NCBI GenBank assembly: GCA_000613465.1
Contig: BAJA01000020.1
Coordinates: 29,755-93,754 of the forward strand
DNA length: 64,000 nt
Reading direction: 5' to 3'
DNA from: Bacteroides nordii WAL 11050 = JCM 12987
GTDB lineage: Bacteria > Bacteroidota > Bacteroidia > Bacteroidales > Bacteroidaceae
In this document: positions 10,051-21,000 of the stretch, in pieces
Layout: every line of letters begins with the position of its first letter
How positions within the stretch are numbered: position 1 is the stretch's first letter
Position numbers and translations under genes: made by a program
Notes under the pieces: model-generated
What the model saw: the letters and a program-made list of their open reading frames with translations, nothing else
Databases searched by the model: none
What the model was told of the DNA's origin: nothing

Positions 10051-10518
10051 AACGGTACTTTCTTTGAAGATTGGGAATGCAGAGGGTCTGCTTTGCACAG
10101 CTCTTATCTGTATATTGGTACTTGGTTTATTGAGGCATTGGGTGGTATTCAGCGTCCGGAAGCAGGATTCAAGGAGTTCATCATAGCCCCTTGGATCAAT
10201 GAAAAGGGACCGAAACAGGTACGCTCACACTACAACTCTATGTATGGTACCATCGTTTCCAACTGGGAAGTGCGGGATGGTAAACTGGATATCGAAGTGG
10301 TGATACCTGCCAATACCACGGCTCTTTTGAAGTTACCGAATGTCCGTCTGGCTTCTGTAAAAGAAGGAGGTATCGGATGGAAAGAGGCAAAGGGAGTACG
10401 TTTAGAGTCTCAACAAAAGGATACGGTTACTTTCGCATTGGAGGCAGGAACCTATCACTTTTCAGCAATGATGTGCTTCCTGCAGCACGGGGAGGTGCGT
10501 CAGGCGATGATTGAGTGA
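10051..10518 (+). pseudogene. Alpha-L-rhamnosidase C-terminal fragment
   Basis: About 155 residues of the C-terminal part of a GH78-like alpha-L-rhamnosidase. The frame is open through the IS end (HLTLDFPNGTFFEDWE) and continues HSSYLYIGTWFIEALGGI, a segment typical of the last helices of the catalytic barrel, followed by the beta-sandwich tail (IEVVIPANTTALLKLP). The N-terminal several hundred residues are missing, lost at the IS junction. The residual frame ends in TGA at 10516-10518. Inactive. Confidence 0.75.
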
Positions 10519-10610
10519 ATGTAGTATAATATTACTATCTGTGTGCGTTTCGGAATGCTAAATGATGTGTTTGTAATGTGCTGATAATCAGCAATTGTAT
10601 AGCTCGTTTT

Positions 10611-10696
10611 CCTCCCCGGAGCCGAGCAGCTTCCTCCCCGGAGCCGAAGGATCTTCTCCTCGGAGCCGAGGTACCCTCTCCCTGGAGCCGGGCATG
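10611..10696. repeat. Four-copy 22-base GC-rich tandem repeat
   Basis: Four degenerate units begin at 10611, 10633, 10656 and 10678 and share CTCC(C/T)(C/T)GGAGCCG. Each unit contains the small palindrome CTCCNNGGAG. It lies in the otherwise featureless 300-base gap between the rhamnosidase remnant and the SGNH hydrolase. Confidence 0.75.
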
Positions 10697-10820
10697 ACGT
10701 GCGGCTTCGGGGAAATGTTTTGTGTAAAATAATAATCAAACGCTTTGCCTTTTCCCAACCTCTCTCTTTACTTAATGAATTTTATTTCTTACCTTTGGGG
10801 AGTCTTAATTTCAGTAACAT

Positions 10821-11886
10821 ATGAAAAATTACATCCTTGCAGTAGCTTTGCTATTTTGTACGTTGGCGTTAAGAAGCAGCTTGTGTACCATGATGCTTCC
10901 GCCTTTCCATTGTTGGGTAAGGCAACACAAAATTCAGCAACCCGCTATGAGAGGCTGCCCGATTCTCTAAGGAATATCTCTCGCAAGCCTGTATGGGCAT
11001 TGGGCCAAAACAGTGCCGGGCTGGCACTGCGCTTCCGCTCCAATTCCACCACTATTGCCGCGAAGTGGGAAGTACTTCTCAACCGGAACATGAACACATG
11101 ACCCCGACGGGTATCAAAGGGCTCGATCTTTATTGCCTTCAGGATGGCAAGTGGGTATTTGTCAACAGCGGACGTCCGTCCGGTAAGGTAAACGAGGCGA
11201 AAATCATCTCCCATATGAAACCGGTGGAACGGGAATATATGCTGTATCTTCCACTTTACGATGGTGTGACTTCACTTTCCATTGGAGTTGATTCGCTGGC
11301 AGAGATCTCCCAACCGGAAATTAATCTTCCGATACGTGAGAAACCGGTAGTGTTTTATGGTACCAGCATCTTGCAGGGAGGCTGTGCAAGTCGTCCGGGA
11401 ATGGCGCATACCAATATTATTTCCCGTTGGCTGAACCGTGAATGTATAAATTTAGGATTTAGCGGAAATGCTTTGCTCGATCTGGAAATAGCGGAGGTAA
11501 TGGCTGGCGTAGATGCTTCCGTGTATGTGCTCGATTTTGTGCCCAATGCCAATGTGCAACAAATGAAGGAACGTGCCGATAAGTTTTATACAATCATCCG
11601 CAGTAGGCATCCCGATACTCCGGTTATCTTTCTGGAAGATCCGATCTTTACCCATACCCGTTTCGATCAGCGTATTGCCGAGGAAGTGGCACGGAAGAAC
11701 GAAACGGTGAATGCCGTTTTTCAGTCGCTCAAAAAGCGGGGAGAGAAGAATATCTATATGATCTCATCAAAAGATATGTTAGGGCATGATGGAGAGGCTA
11801 CCGTAGATGGCGTTCATTTTACCGACTTGGGGATGATGCGTTATGCCGAACTGGTCTGCCCCATCATCAAAAAGCATATCCGATAG
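10821..11886 (+). pseudogene. SGNH/GDSL-family hydrolase (secreted), two frameshifts
   Basis: The ATG at 10821 opens a signal peptide (MKNYILAVALLFCTLAL). One shift at about 10865 is needed to enter the frame encoding KKQLVYHDASAFPLLG, and a second single-base loss at about 11092-11098 (NRNMN to MTPTGIKG) to reach the main frame. The main frame has the SGNH block YGTSILQGGC (Ser), the Gly/Asn blocks and the terminal catalytic Asp-His in VDGVHFTDLG. Members deacetylate or de-esterify glycans. The residues are intact, so the breaks may be base-call errors rather than decay. Confidence 0.75.
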
Positions 11887-11947
11887 CACCATTGCTTTTG
11901 AAGAAGGTGTGTTGAAAGCCGGATAAAGCTTCAATATGCAACTTTTA

Positions 11948-12018
11948 GAAACGCAGATGATCGCTGATTGACGCAGATTTAATTGAATCTTTGCGTCAAT
12001 CAGCGATCATCTGTGTTT
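11948..12018. repeat. Dispersed palindromic repeat, copy 3 (terminator-like)
   Basis: Arms of 27 bases with a single mismatch enclose a 16-base loop; the arms start AAACGCAGATGATCGC. It belongs to the same AAACGCAGATGA family as the blocks at 1044 and 5586, and lies between two convergent genes. Confidence 0.8.
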
Positions 12019-12073
12019 GGTTGATAACGAGTTTTACTTTTGATACCCTCTCTATTGATGGCGAACTCTTTCC

Positions 12074-13333
12074 TTACTTCTCCCTTCTCAATTCTCCCTT
12101 CTCCCTTTCTTTCAGCTCTTTATACCGCTCGATCGCGTGTTTGCGGCTCATCAAAATCTGCCAGCGATATACGAGGCAAGTGGTAAGGAAATAGAATCCG
12201 GTTTGCAGCCACAAGGCTTTGTATTCAAATGCTACTTCGCTAAGCGTACCTCCCATATTGTTGATGCGTACAAACCCATTAATGCCGAACGTCGACGGGA
12301 AAATATAGGAGAAGTACTTCCAGAACGGAGGGATGGCGGCTCCCGGCCAGGATATTCCCGAAATGAACAGCAGGGGAACGGAGGTGAATACGAAAACCAA
12401 CATACACGTCTCCCGGTTGCGGATAGCTATGGAAGCGGTCATGGCAAAGAAGATACAGGCCGCCAGATAGGGCAGCATGAACAGTGCCAGGGTACCGGGT
12501 TGCCCGATTTGATTCAGACTGAATATGCGCGGAACTACGCAGAGTACATATACCGATACCAACGAATAAACCATGTAGTAACTCAATCCCTTTCCCATAA
12601 CGATACGCAATGTTCCGTTGTAGTGCCGGTTGATGGGTACAAGATCTTTGAAACGGTTGTTCTCCCGGGCAGTTCCTGCCGAGAGACCGATACCAAGCAA
12701 TAATGTCTGTTGTATCAGCAGAATCAATACGGCCGGGATCAGGAAAGCGGCAAAACCATTGGTGGGATTGAACAAGGCAACATCTTCGTACTCTATCGGA
12801 TAACCGGTGATTTCGTCCTGCCGGGCAGTGGTGTTGCCCGCGCGTTCTATCTTGATGTCCCGGTTCATATCCAGAGACACGGCTGTATTGGCAAGCAGCA
12901 TACTCTTGTAATAGAGCAATCCGCTCATGTCACAATAGATGCTGACTTGTGTTTGTTTGCCCCGTGCAATATCCTGGCTGAATTCCGAAGGGATATAGAT
13001 GATACCATAAGCCAACCGGTCTTTCAACATCTGTTGAGCCTCTTCCATATCGGCACAGTAGGCCACAATATTGATATCCGGAGTAGCGTCTACTTTCCGC
13101 AGATACTCACGGCTTAGTGAGCTTCGCGAAGCATCCACGACAACGGCGGGAACTTCGCGTACCACTTCGTTCGTATAAATGAATCCGTAGATGAGCGGGT
13201 ATACCAGTGGTACGAGTACAAAGAAGATAAGTACCCCCTGGTCACGGAAAGTAGTACGGAACTCTCGCAGCCAAATGTAAAACAGGTCGTTGATGCCTTG
13301 TTTCACTTTCTCTTTGAATGTAATATCTTTCAT
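12074..13333 (-). CDS. ABC-2 type permease
   Basis: A 419-residue membrane protein of the YhhJ/ABC-2 permease type: one N-terminal hydrophobic segment (VLIFFVLVPLVYPLIYGF), a soluble loop of about 150 residues, then five or six membrane helices. Its stop/start region overlaps the end of the next gene upstream by one base, so it is the last gene of a four-gene efflux operon (TolC-like, HlyD-like, permease, permease). No ATPase gene is in the operon, so ATP hydrolysis must come from elsewhere or the pair relies on an unlinked subunit. The substrate is not evident. Confidence 0.85.
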   Translation of the reverse strand: MKDITFKEKVKQGINDLFYIWLREFRTTFRDQGVLIFFVLVPLVYPLIYGFIYTNEVVREVPAVVVDASRSSLSREYLRKVDATPDINIVAYCADMEEAQQMLKDRLAYGIIYIPSEFSQDIARGKQTQVSIYCDMSGLLYYKSMLLANTAVSLDMNRDIKIERAGNTTARQDEITGYPIEYEDVALFNPTNGFAAFLIPAVLILLIQQTLLLGIGLSAGTARENNRFKDLVPINRHYNGTLRIVMGKGLSYYMVYSLVSVYVLCVVPRIFSLNQIGQPGTLALFMLPYLAACIFFAMTASIAIRNRETCMLVFVFTSVPLLFISGISWPGAAIPPFWKYFSYIFPSTFGINGFVRINNMGGTLSEVAFEYKALWLQTGFYFLTTCLVYRWQILMSRKHAIERYKELKEREKGELRREK

Positions 13334-14514
13334 TAGGGTACGTATTTATAGTATATCAATGCTTCTTTCAGGCGGTGAACCACCAGGAAGGGAAGCATCA
13401 TGAATATCAGTAATGCCATATAGTTGGGCCATGAATAGGCCATACTGTAACCGTTGAGTGCCTGGTCTACATAGATCAGGAAATAGTGGCGCAGTGGAAA
13501 CAGGTTACTCAATGCCTGAAGAATCGGGTGCATTGCCATTACCGGGAATGAGAAGCCGGAAATGGAGAACGAGATAACTCCCCATAAGGAAGCAAAACTC
13601 AATCCGAGACGCAGCGTAGGAAGTGTACCTATCATCACCACCCCACAACATTGGGAAGCAAGCACTAGACAAAGGGTAGCCAGTATCATGGGCAGGATGC
13701 CACTATTGCACGGGAAATGCAGAAAACCATACAGGTACACATTATAGAAGATACCCATAATGAAGAATACCACCGTGTGGGGCAGTAACTTACCCGCCAA
13801 TGCAATGTATATGGAGTTGTTACTCATACGCAGCCATTCACGGGCGGTGCGGTCTTTTATTTCCGTACCGATGGAGTAGACAGTGATCATGAAAATCATC
13901 AGCATGAGTACGCCGGGCACCAATGTGTTGCACAGATAGACGGAGTAGTTCAACCAGGGATTGTTCAGCGGATGTGTATCAATCACAATGGGTTGCAACA
14001 GAGCCATTGCCTGGTCTTCGGTAGCTCCTTTGGCATAAAGTACCGAACGGCCGGCAGCTCCGGCCGCCAGTTCGCTCATCATCTTCATATCTTTGAAGAG
14101 TAATGAACCGGCTATGAGGTAGGAATTGTTGGTATAGAATGAAATCTTGGGCTGACGCTGGCTTTGCGCATCTGCCGATAGTCCTTTGGGGATATAGAAG
14201 AAGCCATAAATCTTTCCTTCCTGCACGGCAATACGGGCATCGGCCACGCTTCCGTAATGTGCTACTACTGCCGTCTGTCCGAAAGCATCCAGATTACGGA
14301 TCAGATTTCGGGAGGTGGCTGACTGGTCCATATCTACCGCACCTACAGGCAGGTTGGTAGGCAGCCCCGAATCCATAAGTGTAGTAAAGAATATGTAGCA
14401 GAACAGCGGTGCAATAACCATGCAAAAGAGATAAAGCGGACGTGACACGAGGCGGCGACATTCGCGCTTCATGACCAGCCACAAGGCTATGTATTTCTTT
14501 TCTCTTTCTTTCAT
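13333..14514 (-). CDS. ABC-2 type permease
   Basis: A 393-residue paralogue of the neighbouring permease with the same plan: N-terminal helix (LYLFCMVIAPLFCYIFF), large extracytoplasmic loop, C-terminal helix bundle including VLMLMIFMITVYSIG. Together they would form a heterodimeric transporter that works with the HlyD-like adaptor and TolC-like channel. Translation ends exactly where the next gene begins, suggesting coupling. Confidence 0.85.
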   Translation of the reverse strand: MKEREKKYIALWLVMKRECRRLVSRPLYLFCMVIAPLFCYIFFTTLMDSGLPTNLPVGAVDMDQSATSRNLIRNLDAFGQTAVVAHYGSVADARIAVQEGKIYGFFYIPKGLSADAQSQRQPKISFYTNNSYLIAGSLLFKDMKMMSELAAGAAGRSVLYAKGATEDQAMALLQPIVIDTHPLNNPWLNYSVYLCNTLVPGVLMLMIFMITVYSIGTEIKDRTAREWLRMSNNSIYIALAGKLLPHTVVFFIMGIFYNVYLYGFLHFPCNSGILPMILATLCLVLASQCCGVVMIGTLPTLRLGLSFASLWGVISFSISGFSFPVMAMHPILQALSNLFPLRHYFLIYVDQALNGYSMAYSWPNYMALLIFMMLPFLVVHRLKEALIYYKYVP

Positions 14515-14609
14515 ATGAATAGTGTTCTAATTAATAATGTGTCAATTAAATAATATGCCAATATGCCAATTAAATAATATAAGTAATCGTTCATCATTAT
14601 ATGATACTA

Positions 14610-14714
14610 TTATTGAAACGCAGAAACTCGCAGATTCACGCAAAACATATCATCGCTCAAGTATAGCGCAGCTATTTAATCTGCGAAAATCTGCGATTAT
14701 TTGCGTTTCAATAA
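14610..14714. repeat. Dispersed palindromic repeat, copy 4
   Basis: Outer arms TTATTGAAACGCA (14610-14622) and TGCGTTTCAATAA (14702-14714) with further inner pairing (CGCAGATT / AATCTGCG). Same family as the repeats at 1044, 5586 and 11948. It sits within the efflux operon, between the HlyD-like gene and the first permease. Confidence 0.75.
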
Positions 14715-14859
14715 AACGCTGTCATAGTACGAACTAAATTTGAAGTACTACTTACCAATATATTACGCGACAGCAGTACACCTTCCTTGCCTTATTGCAC
14801 AGCATCATAGCGCAGCCAATTGGCATATTGGCACATTATCCAATTGGCACATTATTCAA

Positions 14860-15852
14860 TTATTTCTTAATAATCACCGACATGCCCGGGCGCAACCCTT
14901 CTACAATTTCCATGGGGCGGGCACGTACTTCAAAGGTCTTCAAGTCAAACTGACCGGTTGTCTTAGTTGCTTTCCAGGCTGCATAAGTACCCAGGTCTTT
15001 CATATAATCTACCTTTAGTTTGATGGCTTTGTTGTCCAGTGCAGGAACAATGGCCTCAAATTCTGCTCCCATAGTGAGGTTCTTCAACAGGTCTTCGCGT
15101 ACGTTGAAGGTTACCCACATATCTTTCAGAATGGCAATGTTCATGATGGGCGCTCCGGTACCGACTAACTCACCTACTTTAGGGAATATTTCGGAAACCT
15201 CTCCAGCCGCTTGTGCAATGAGGAAAGTCTCTTTAACGTAAGACTCTACTTCTGCCACAGCTCCTTTAGCACGTTCTACAAGAGCGGCAGCAGCCATTTT
15301 ATCTTCACGTTCGGCACCGTTCTTCGCCATTGTGTATTGGGCTTTTGCTGCTTTCTCTGTAGCAATAGCCGCATTACGTTGTGCAGTCACTTCATCTAAT
15401 TTCTGTGCTGGCATAACTCCTTGTTCAAACAGGTTTTTAACCCGTTTGTATGATTTCTCGGCAATATCAACACCTGCCTGAGCCTTCTGCCACATTTCGT
15501 ATGCAGCCTGTATTTGTTCCTGGCGTGCTCCTTTGATTGCTTTTTCATTTTGTGCCTGTGCAGCAGCTTCTGCGGCACGTGCCTGCTCCATTTTTGCAGC
15601 AATGTCCGGTGCTTCAAGAATAGCGAGGGTATCTCCCGCTTGTACGGTTTGTCCTTCCTTTACACGAAATTCAAGGATACGTCCCGGGACTTTACTCGAT
15701 ACACGATATTCATCTACCTCTGCCTGCCCTTGGATAATCTCCGGTCCTTTGCGGAGCACGAAGAAACCAACGACTGCAACCAATGCAATAACTCCCAACA
15801 GAGTAAGAAATGCAAGCAGCATATTGCTGTTCTGTGATTTTTGTGATGCCAT
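14860..15852 (-). CDS. HlyD/EmrA-family membrane fusion protein
   Basis: A 330-residue periplasmic adaptor. A single N-terminal membrane anchor (MLLAFLTLLGVIALVAVVGF) is followed by a lipoyl half-motif (GRILEFRVKEGQTVQAGDTL), an Ala/Lys/Glu-rich coiled-coil hairpin (about 75-190), the second lipoyl half (AAGEVSEIFPKVGELVGTG) and a beta barrel ending LRPGMSVIIKK. It links the inner-membrane permeases to the TolC-like channel encoded just upstream. Confidence 0.9.
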   Translation of the reverse strand: MASQKSQNSNMLLAFLTLLGVIALVAVVGFFVLRKGPEIIQGQAEVDEYRVSSKVPGRILEFRVKEGQTVQAGDTLAILEAPDIAAKMEQARAAEAAAQAQNEKAIKGARQEQIQAAYEMWQKAQAGVDIAEKSYKRVKNLFEQGVMPAQKLDEVTAQRNAAIATEKAAKAQYTMAKNGAEREDKMAAAALVERAKGAVAEVESYVKETFLIAQAAGEVSEIFPKVGELVGTGAPIMNIAILKDMWVTFNVREDLLKNLTMGAEFEAIVPALDNKAIKLKVDYMKDLGTYAAWKATKTTGQFDLKTFEVRARPMEIVEGLRPGMSVIIKK

Positions 15853-15870
15853 TGTTATTTAGTTATTTAA

Positions 15871-16046
15871 TTGACAATTGACAGTTGACAATTGACAGTT
15901 GCTATGCAGGTGTGCAAAACAACTCGTTTTCAACTATTGTTATTTACTTATTTAATTTACAGTTTACAGTTATTTAATTTACAGTTTACAATTGACAATC
16001 GTAAATTGATAGTTGACAGCGCAGCTAACTGTCAATTGTCAACTGT
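15871..16046. repeat. Iterated TTGACAATTGACAGTT-type repeats
   Basis: Variants of GACAATTGACAGTT and AATTTACAGTTTACAG recur at about 15871-15900 and 15957-16046 in the space between the TolC-like and HlyD-like genes. The last part forms an inverted repeat with the first (CTGTCAATTGTCAACTGTC). No gene is present. Confidence 0.6.
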
Positions 16047-16049
16047 CCA

Positions 16050-17519
16050 CTATTTAAGTGTTCCTAATGACTTCTGTAGATATATCTCCGTCAGTTTTAC
16101 ATCTATCTGAGCGTCTATTTTCTCTGATTGGGCAGATAGCCAGGCGGTCTGAGCTTCGAGTACATTACTGGTAGCTATAACACCCTCTTGAAATCCCAAA
16201 CGGGCATAGCGCAGATTTTCGTCTGCCTTCTCCTGATTCTTTTCAGCCATTACCAGTTTCTTGGTGGCCTCGTTTACTTTAAAGGCAGCTTGGTTAACCT
16301 GTAACTCTATTTTTTCTTTCGCATCCTCCAACTGATATTGTGCGATGCGGGATTCTGCTTTTGCTGCTTTTACTTTATACATTCCCTCTCCCCAGTGCCA
16401 GATAGGTAATTGTACCATAACACCTACATTCCACATTCCTTTGAATTTATTTTCAAAACCGTTGAAGACAGAAGGGTTAGTAACCATGTAGTTTCCCATT
16501 AATGCTACCGAGGGCAGATGTTCGGCACGGGTTACGTTTATTTTCTGCTTATATATTTGAGTTGCAAGTTCCAGGCTACGTATCTCCGGACGATTGGCAT
16601 AAGCAGTGGTCATGTCAAATTGTACGTTTGATTTTAGCAGCGGCAAATCTCCTATATTTTCATCAGCGAGCACGATGGGAGTAGTTAAATCAAGGCCACA
16701 TAGTTGACAAAGCAACATTCTTGAAAGACTGAGTCCGTCCTCTACTTTAGTCAGTGTCATTTCGGCTTCGTTTACTTTCACACGTACAGATAATCCATCG
16801 GCTTTAGTTGCTACCCCTTCGGCAATCATCTTCTCTACATCGCTATCTAATTTCTGAAGAAGCTCCAGATATCCTTCTGCCAATTTCTTCTTATTTACCA
16901 GTGAAACCACTTGCCAGTAAGCTTGATCTGTACTTAAAATAACTTCTTGTAAGCCAGAATGGTGTTGCTGGCGCGCTAGCTCTTCAGCATATTTAGTGAT
17001 TTTGTTGTAAGCACGGATTTTACCTCCCATATATAGGGGTTGTGTCAATGTAATGGCACCTGCATATACATTTCGGGTGTCAGTGCGAAAGGCATCTACC
17101 AAAGATTCTCCTGCTCCGTTGAGAGCAGGGATCATTTCGTTTCCCATTTGTGTGATGACCGGGGCGAGCTTTTGTGCTAATTCAGGGGGGAGTTGTCCTA
17201 AAACGGCTTGTCCTGCTTGTTGTAAAGGACCTCCTATACTGTTACCTAATCCTGATAACGCACCCTTTTGAGCATCATTTAATAGCGAAAACTCTTTTTG
17301 ATTTCTCATGTAGGCTCCCGTTGCCGAGATATTGGGAAGGTAGTTGGTAAAAGCAGCCTTTCGCTGGTAATGTGCAGCATTTATTTTCTCATTACTGATG
17401 AGCAACTCTTTATTATTAGCCAAAGCCAATGCACGGCAACTATCTAAGTTGAGTATACTCTGTGCTTTTGTTGAAAAGAAAATGCTTAGCAGAATTGTCA
17501 GAATGAATATTTTTTTCAT
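16050..17519 (-). CDS. TolC-family outer-membrane efflux protein
   Basis: A 489-residue outer-membrane channel. Residues 1-19 are a signal peptide (LLSIFFSTKAQS). Two outer-membrane efflux repeats follow, with long amphipathic helices (SLELATQIYKQKINVTRAEHLP; NEATKKLVMAEKNQEKADENL is its second-repeat counterpart in position) and the usual GVMVQLPIWHWG strand. First gene of the efflux operon. A good Bacteroides promoter lies upstream at 17645-17675. Confidence 0.9.
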   Translation of the reverse strand: MKKIFILTILLSIFFSTKAQSILNLDSCRALALANNKELLISNEKINAAHYQRKAAFTNYLPNISATGAYMRNQKEFSLLNDAQKGALSGLGNSIGGPLQQAGQAVLGQLPPELAQKLAPVITQMGNEMIPALNGAGESLVDAFRTDTRNVYAGAITLTQPLYMGGKIRAYNKITKYAEELARQQHHSGLQEVILSTDQAYWQVVSLVNKKKLAEGYLELLQKLDSDVEKMIAEGVATKADGLSVRVKVNEAEMTLTKVEDGLSLSRMLLCQLCGLDLTTPIVLADENIGDLPLLKSNVQFDMTTAYANRPEIRSLELATQIYKQKINVTRAEHLPSVALMGNYMVTNPSVFNGFENKFKGMWNVGVMVQLPIWHWGEGMYKVKAAKAESRIAQYQLEDAKEKIELQVNQAAFKVNEATKKLVMAEKNQEKADENLRYARLGFQEGVIATSNVLEAQTAWLSAQSEKIDAQIDVKLTEIYLQKSLGTLK

Positions 17520-17644
17520 TGCATCTTGCGTATTATAAAGGTGATACTTCTTTTTTTACAACATAAAATTCAAGTATTTTGTTTATGAAGATTTCCTGTT
17601 TTTCTCTTGCGATTAGCAGAATATTAATTGCATAAACAACGAAA

Positions 17645-17675
17645 CAAAAGTAGAGGCTTTCTATGAATTGACAAA
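17645..17675 (-). promoter_or_regulatory. Promoter of the efflux operon
   Basis: On the minus strand TTTG (17672-17675) is followed after 19 bases by TACTTTTG (17645-17652), matching the Bacteroides -33/-7 consensus. The rest of 17520-18069 holds no convincing gene: it is AT-rich leader sequence for the efflux operon and, on the other strand, for susC. Confidence 0.7.
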
Positions 17676-18069
17676 ATGATTTAAGTTTTTTTGAGTATAA
17701 TAATAAAGATACTTCTTTTATAGGATAATAAGACGGAATTACGGAACTAATGATAGATACTATCTTTTGTGTGTTGATCTTACTCATCAAAGGATTTACT
17801 TTACTTAGTTTGCTACATTTATTTTTCAATAATCAGGTTTGGGTACAAAAAATTTAATAAAATACTTTTCTTGTTTAGTATCATTTGTTTTTGGATTGTA
17901 ATATTAATATATAACCTTAAAATGAGAATTAAAATTAATATATATTGTTTTATATTGAATAATGAAGAACATGAATGAAAAAAGTTAATGGAAGAAAATT
18001 TGTATTTGGTACAAAATGTACATCTACGATTAAGGTAATAAGTATTTTGTTAACGTTAAAAAATGCCCA

Positions 18070-21000
18070 ATGAAAAAAAATCTAAAGTACAAGATTGAAC
18101 TCTTGTTGTTTTCCCTATTTCTTTTTGTTCCATTCTTTACATATGCTACAGCACAAAATGATGTAGAAATAAGTTTGGATTTTACGAATGTTTCTTTAAG
18201 TAAAGTATTGAATGAGATTGGTCGTCAAGCTTCATTACGTATCGTGTATAATACTAAAGATGTGAATCCGGACCAAATTGTTTCAGTGAAAGCAAATTAT
18301 CAGAAACTGTCTTCTGTTATGGCAAATTTACTGGAAAACACTAATGTAACATTTACGGTAAAGAATGATTATCTGGTGCTTTATTCTTCTAAAGGTACTA
18401 ATGCTGTAAAGGAAGATGTTCAACAGAATAAGCGTATTATTAAAGGTTTGGTTTCTGATAATTATGGAGAGCCATTGATAGGGGTAAGTGTATTAGTGAA
18501 AGGAACTGCTACGGGAACTATAACTGATATTAACGGCAATTATTCTATAGAAGTTCCGGATGATAAGGCTGTACTTGAGTTTAGTTACATAGGTTATCAA
18601 AAGGCTATATTATCAATAGCTGGTATTAGTTCTTTTGATGTTGTTTTGAAAGAAGATACTCAGGTTTTGAATGAGGTGGTTGTGACAGCTATGGGAATCA
18701 CCCGCGAAGCCAAAACTCTTACTTATGCAGCACAAACGATTAAAAATGATGAAGTAACTCGTATTAAAGAAACCAATTTCATTAATTCACTTCAGGGAAA
18801 AAGTGCGGGACTTACTATAACTCCTAATAATGCGGGTGCAGGTGGTGGAGCTTCTAAAATTGTACTCCGCGGTTCCACTTCTATTCTTGGAACCAATCAG
18901 CCATTAATTGTTATTGACGGTGTACCTATGCAAGATGGTATGGGGTCCCAGGTCACTGATGGAATAGCTTATGGCGGTGGACGTAGTGGCGACGATTTAC
19001 TGTCTACTATTAATCCTGAGGACATTGAAAATATGACTATTCTTAAAGGACCGAATGCTGCTGCACTTTATGGTAGTGCTGCTAATAATGGTGTGATTGT
19101 TATCACCACCAAATCTGGTGCTTCCGGTACTGTAAAAGTAGATGTTTCCAGTAGTACATCTGTTGAGACAATCGCTATGTATCCTCATACTCAGCAACTT
19201 TTTGGTATTAGTGATAATAATCAGTGGTCGGCATGGGGACCTGAAATCGGTACACGTTCGGCAGATGATGTGGCGTCTGCTCCATATCTAATGAACTCTG
19301 CCCGTAATTCTATAAAAGACTTTTTTAATTTAGGTGTAACGCTTAATAACGGTATAACGCTAAGTGGTGGTACGGAAAATTCCCGTACATATTTCTCTTA
19401 TAATAATACGTATCAAACAGGACTTATTCCTAATAATGATTTCCGTCGTAACAATGTGATGCTCAAGGAGGCATTCTCTTTGTTTGATAAACGTGTCAAT
19501 ATCAGTACAAGTCTTAACTGGATACATCAAAAAACAAATAATGCTCCGGTAGTTGGTAAGGCTTTGAGTACGCTTTATCCATTGTATCGTACTCCTGCTG
19601 ATATTGATATGCGCTATTTTAAGCATAATTATAAACATATTGGAACAAGAGCGGATAATATAGTAAGCGATCCGGAAAAAGGAAATCCTAAGTTGGCAGG
19701 ACAACCTGTACAGACTTGGTATTGGTATGATCAATATTTAAATAATCCATATTGGGTAGCTAATATGTATAATGATGTACAGAAGCGTGATCGTATAATG
19801 GGGAACATCACTTTGGATGCTATCATCTGGAAAAATATAAAATATCAGACGCGGTTTAGTGTAGACTATGTACTTCAAAATAATCTGAATGAAGAATATG
19901 CAGGAATGAATCGTGTAGGCTTTGATTATGTAGGTGGTAAATATTATTCAAGTGACTCACGTACAAGTGATATTTATAACGATCATATGGTTTCCTATAA
20001 CGAACGTCTGGATGATAAAGTAGATGTTAATGTAGCAGTGGGTACTAGTTTTACTCGACATTATAGTCGTAATACATCTATCACTACTAATATTGATACT
20101 TGTGGTATACCCAATGCATTTGTTCCTCAAAATAGTAAGTATAGTCGTCCCAATAATCCAAATGGTAGTGCGACATCCGCTAATGATAGTTGGAATTATT
20201 CCGATTGGAGTACAGCTGTTTTTGCAACAGCTTCTATTGGACTGTTTGATAAAGTGTACTTGGACGGTAGTTATCGTTTAGAGTGGGCACAATCATTTCA
20301 ACAGTTTACTCAAGGGTCTGGATACAAGTCTTTCGATTACTATTCAGCTGGTGTTAATGTGCTTCTGGATAAATTCTTACCTCATTTAGATTGGCTTAAT
20401 CAGTTAAAATGGCGTGGAAGTTGGTCTGTTGTGGGTAATCCTATACCCAACACTCTTTTTTCCCGCCAAAGTTATAATTTCAGTAATGGTACTATAAATA
20501 CTCGTCCGCCATTATTTGATGATCCTAAACCTGAAACTACGACTTCTTTTGAAACAGGTCTTGATGTATGGTTATTTGATAATAAATTCAATTTTGATAT
20601 TACCTATTATAATTCTACACTTCGTAATCAATTTCTTTACGTTAGTACAGCCAATGGTGAATCTAAACCTGTGAATACTGGTAAGATTCGTAATTATGGT
20701 CTTGAGTTTTCTGCAGGTTACCGTTGGAATATTAGTCATGATTGGCGTTGGCAAACAGGTTTTAATTTTGCTTGGAACGACAATCGTATTTTGGAAACTT
20801 ATAAAACAGAAAGTGGAGCACCTTACATCGTAGAAATGGGAACCAATGCATTTAAGATTAAGTATATAGAAGGAGGACGTTATGGAGATATTTATGTAAA
20901 CTCTTTTGCTCGTGACGAAAACGGACATATAAAAATAAACGGTGCAGGTGATTATGAGAACGCTGTACCTGTGATGGAATCTGGTAAATATGAGACTTAT

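Noticed and set aside
10745..11101. A separate small gene upstream of the SGNH hydrolase
   Set aside because: Its product is the shifted N-terminal part of the hydrolase itself.
17533..17829. A 98-residue minus-strand ORF upstream of susC
   Set aside because: AT-rich leader DNA that overlaps the efflux promoter; no domain and no good start site.
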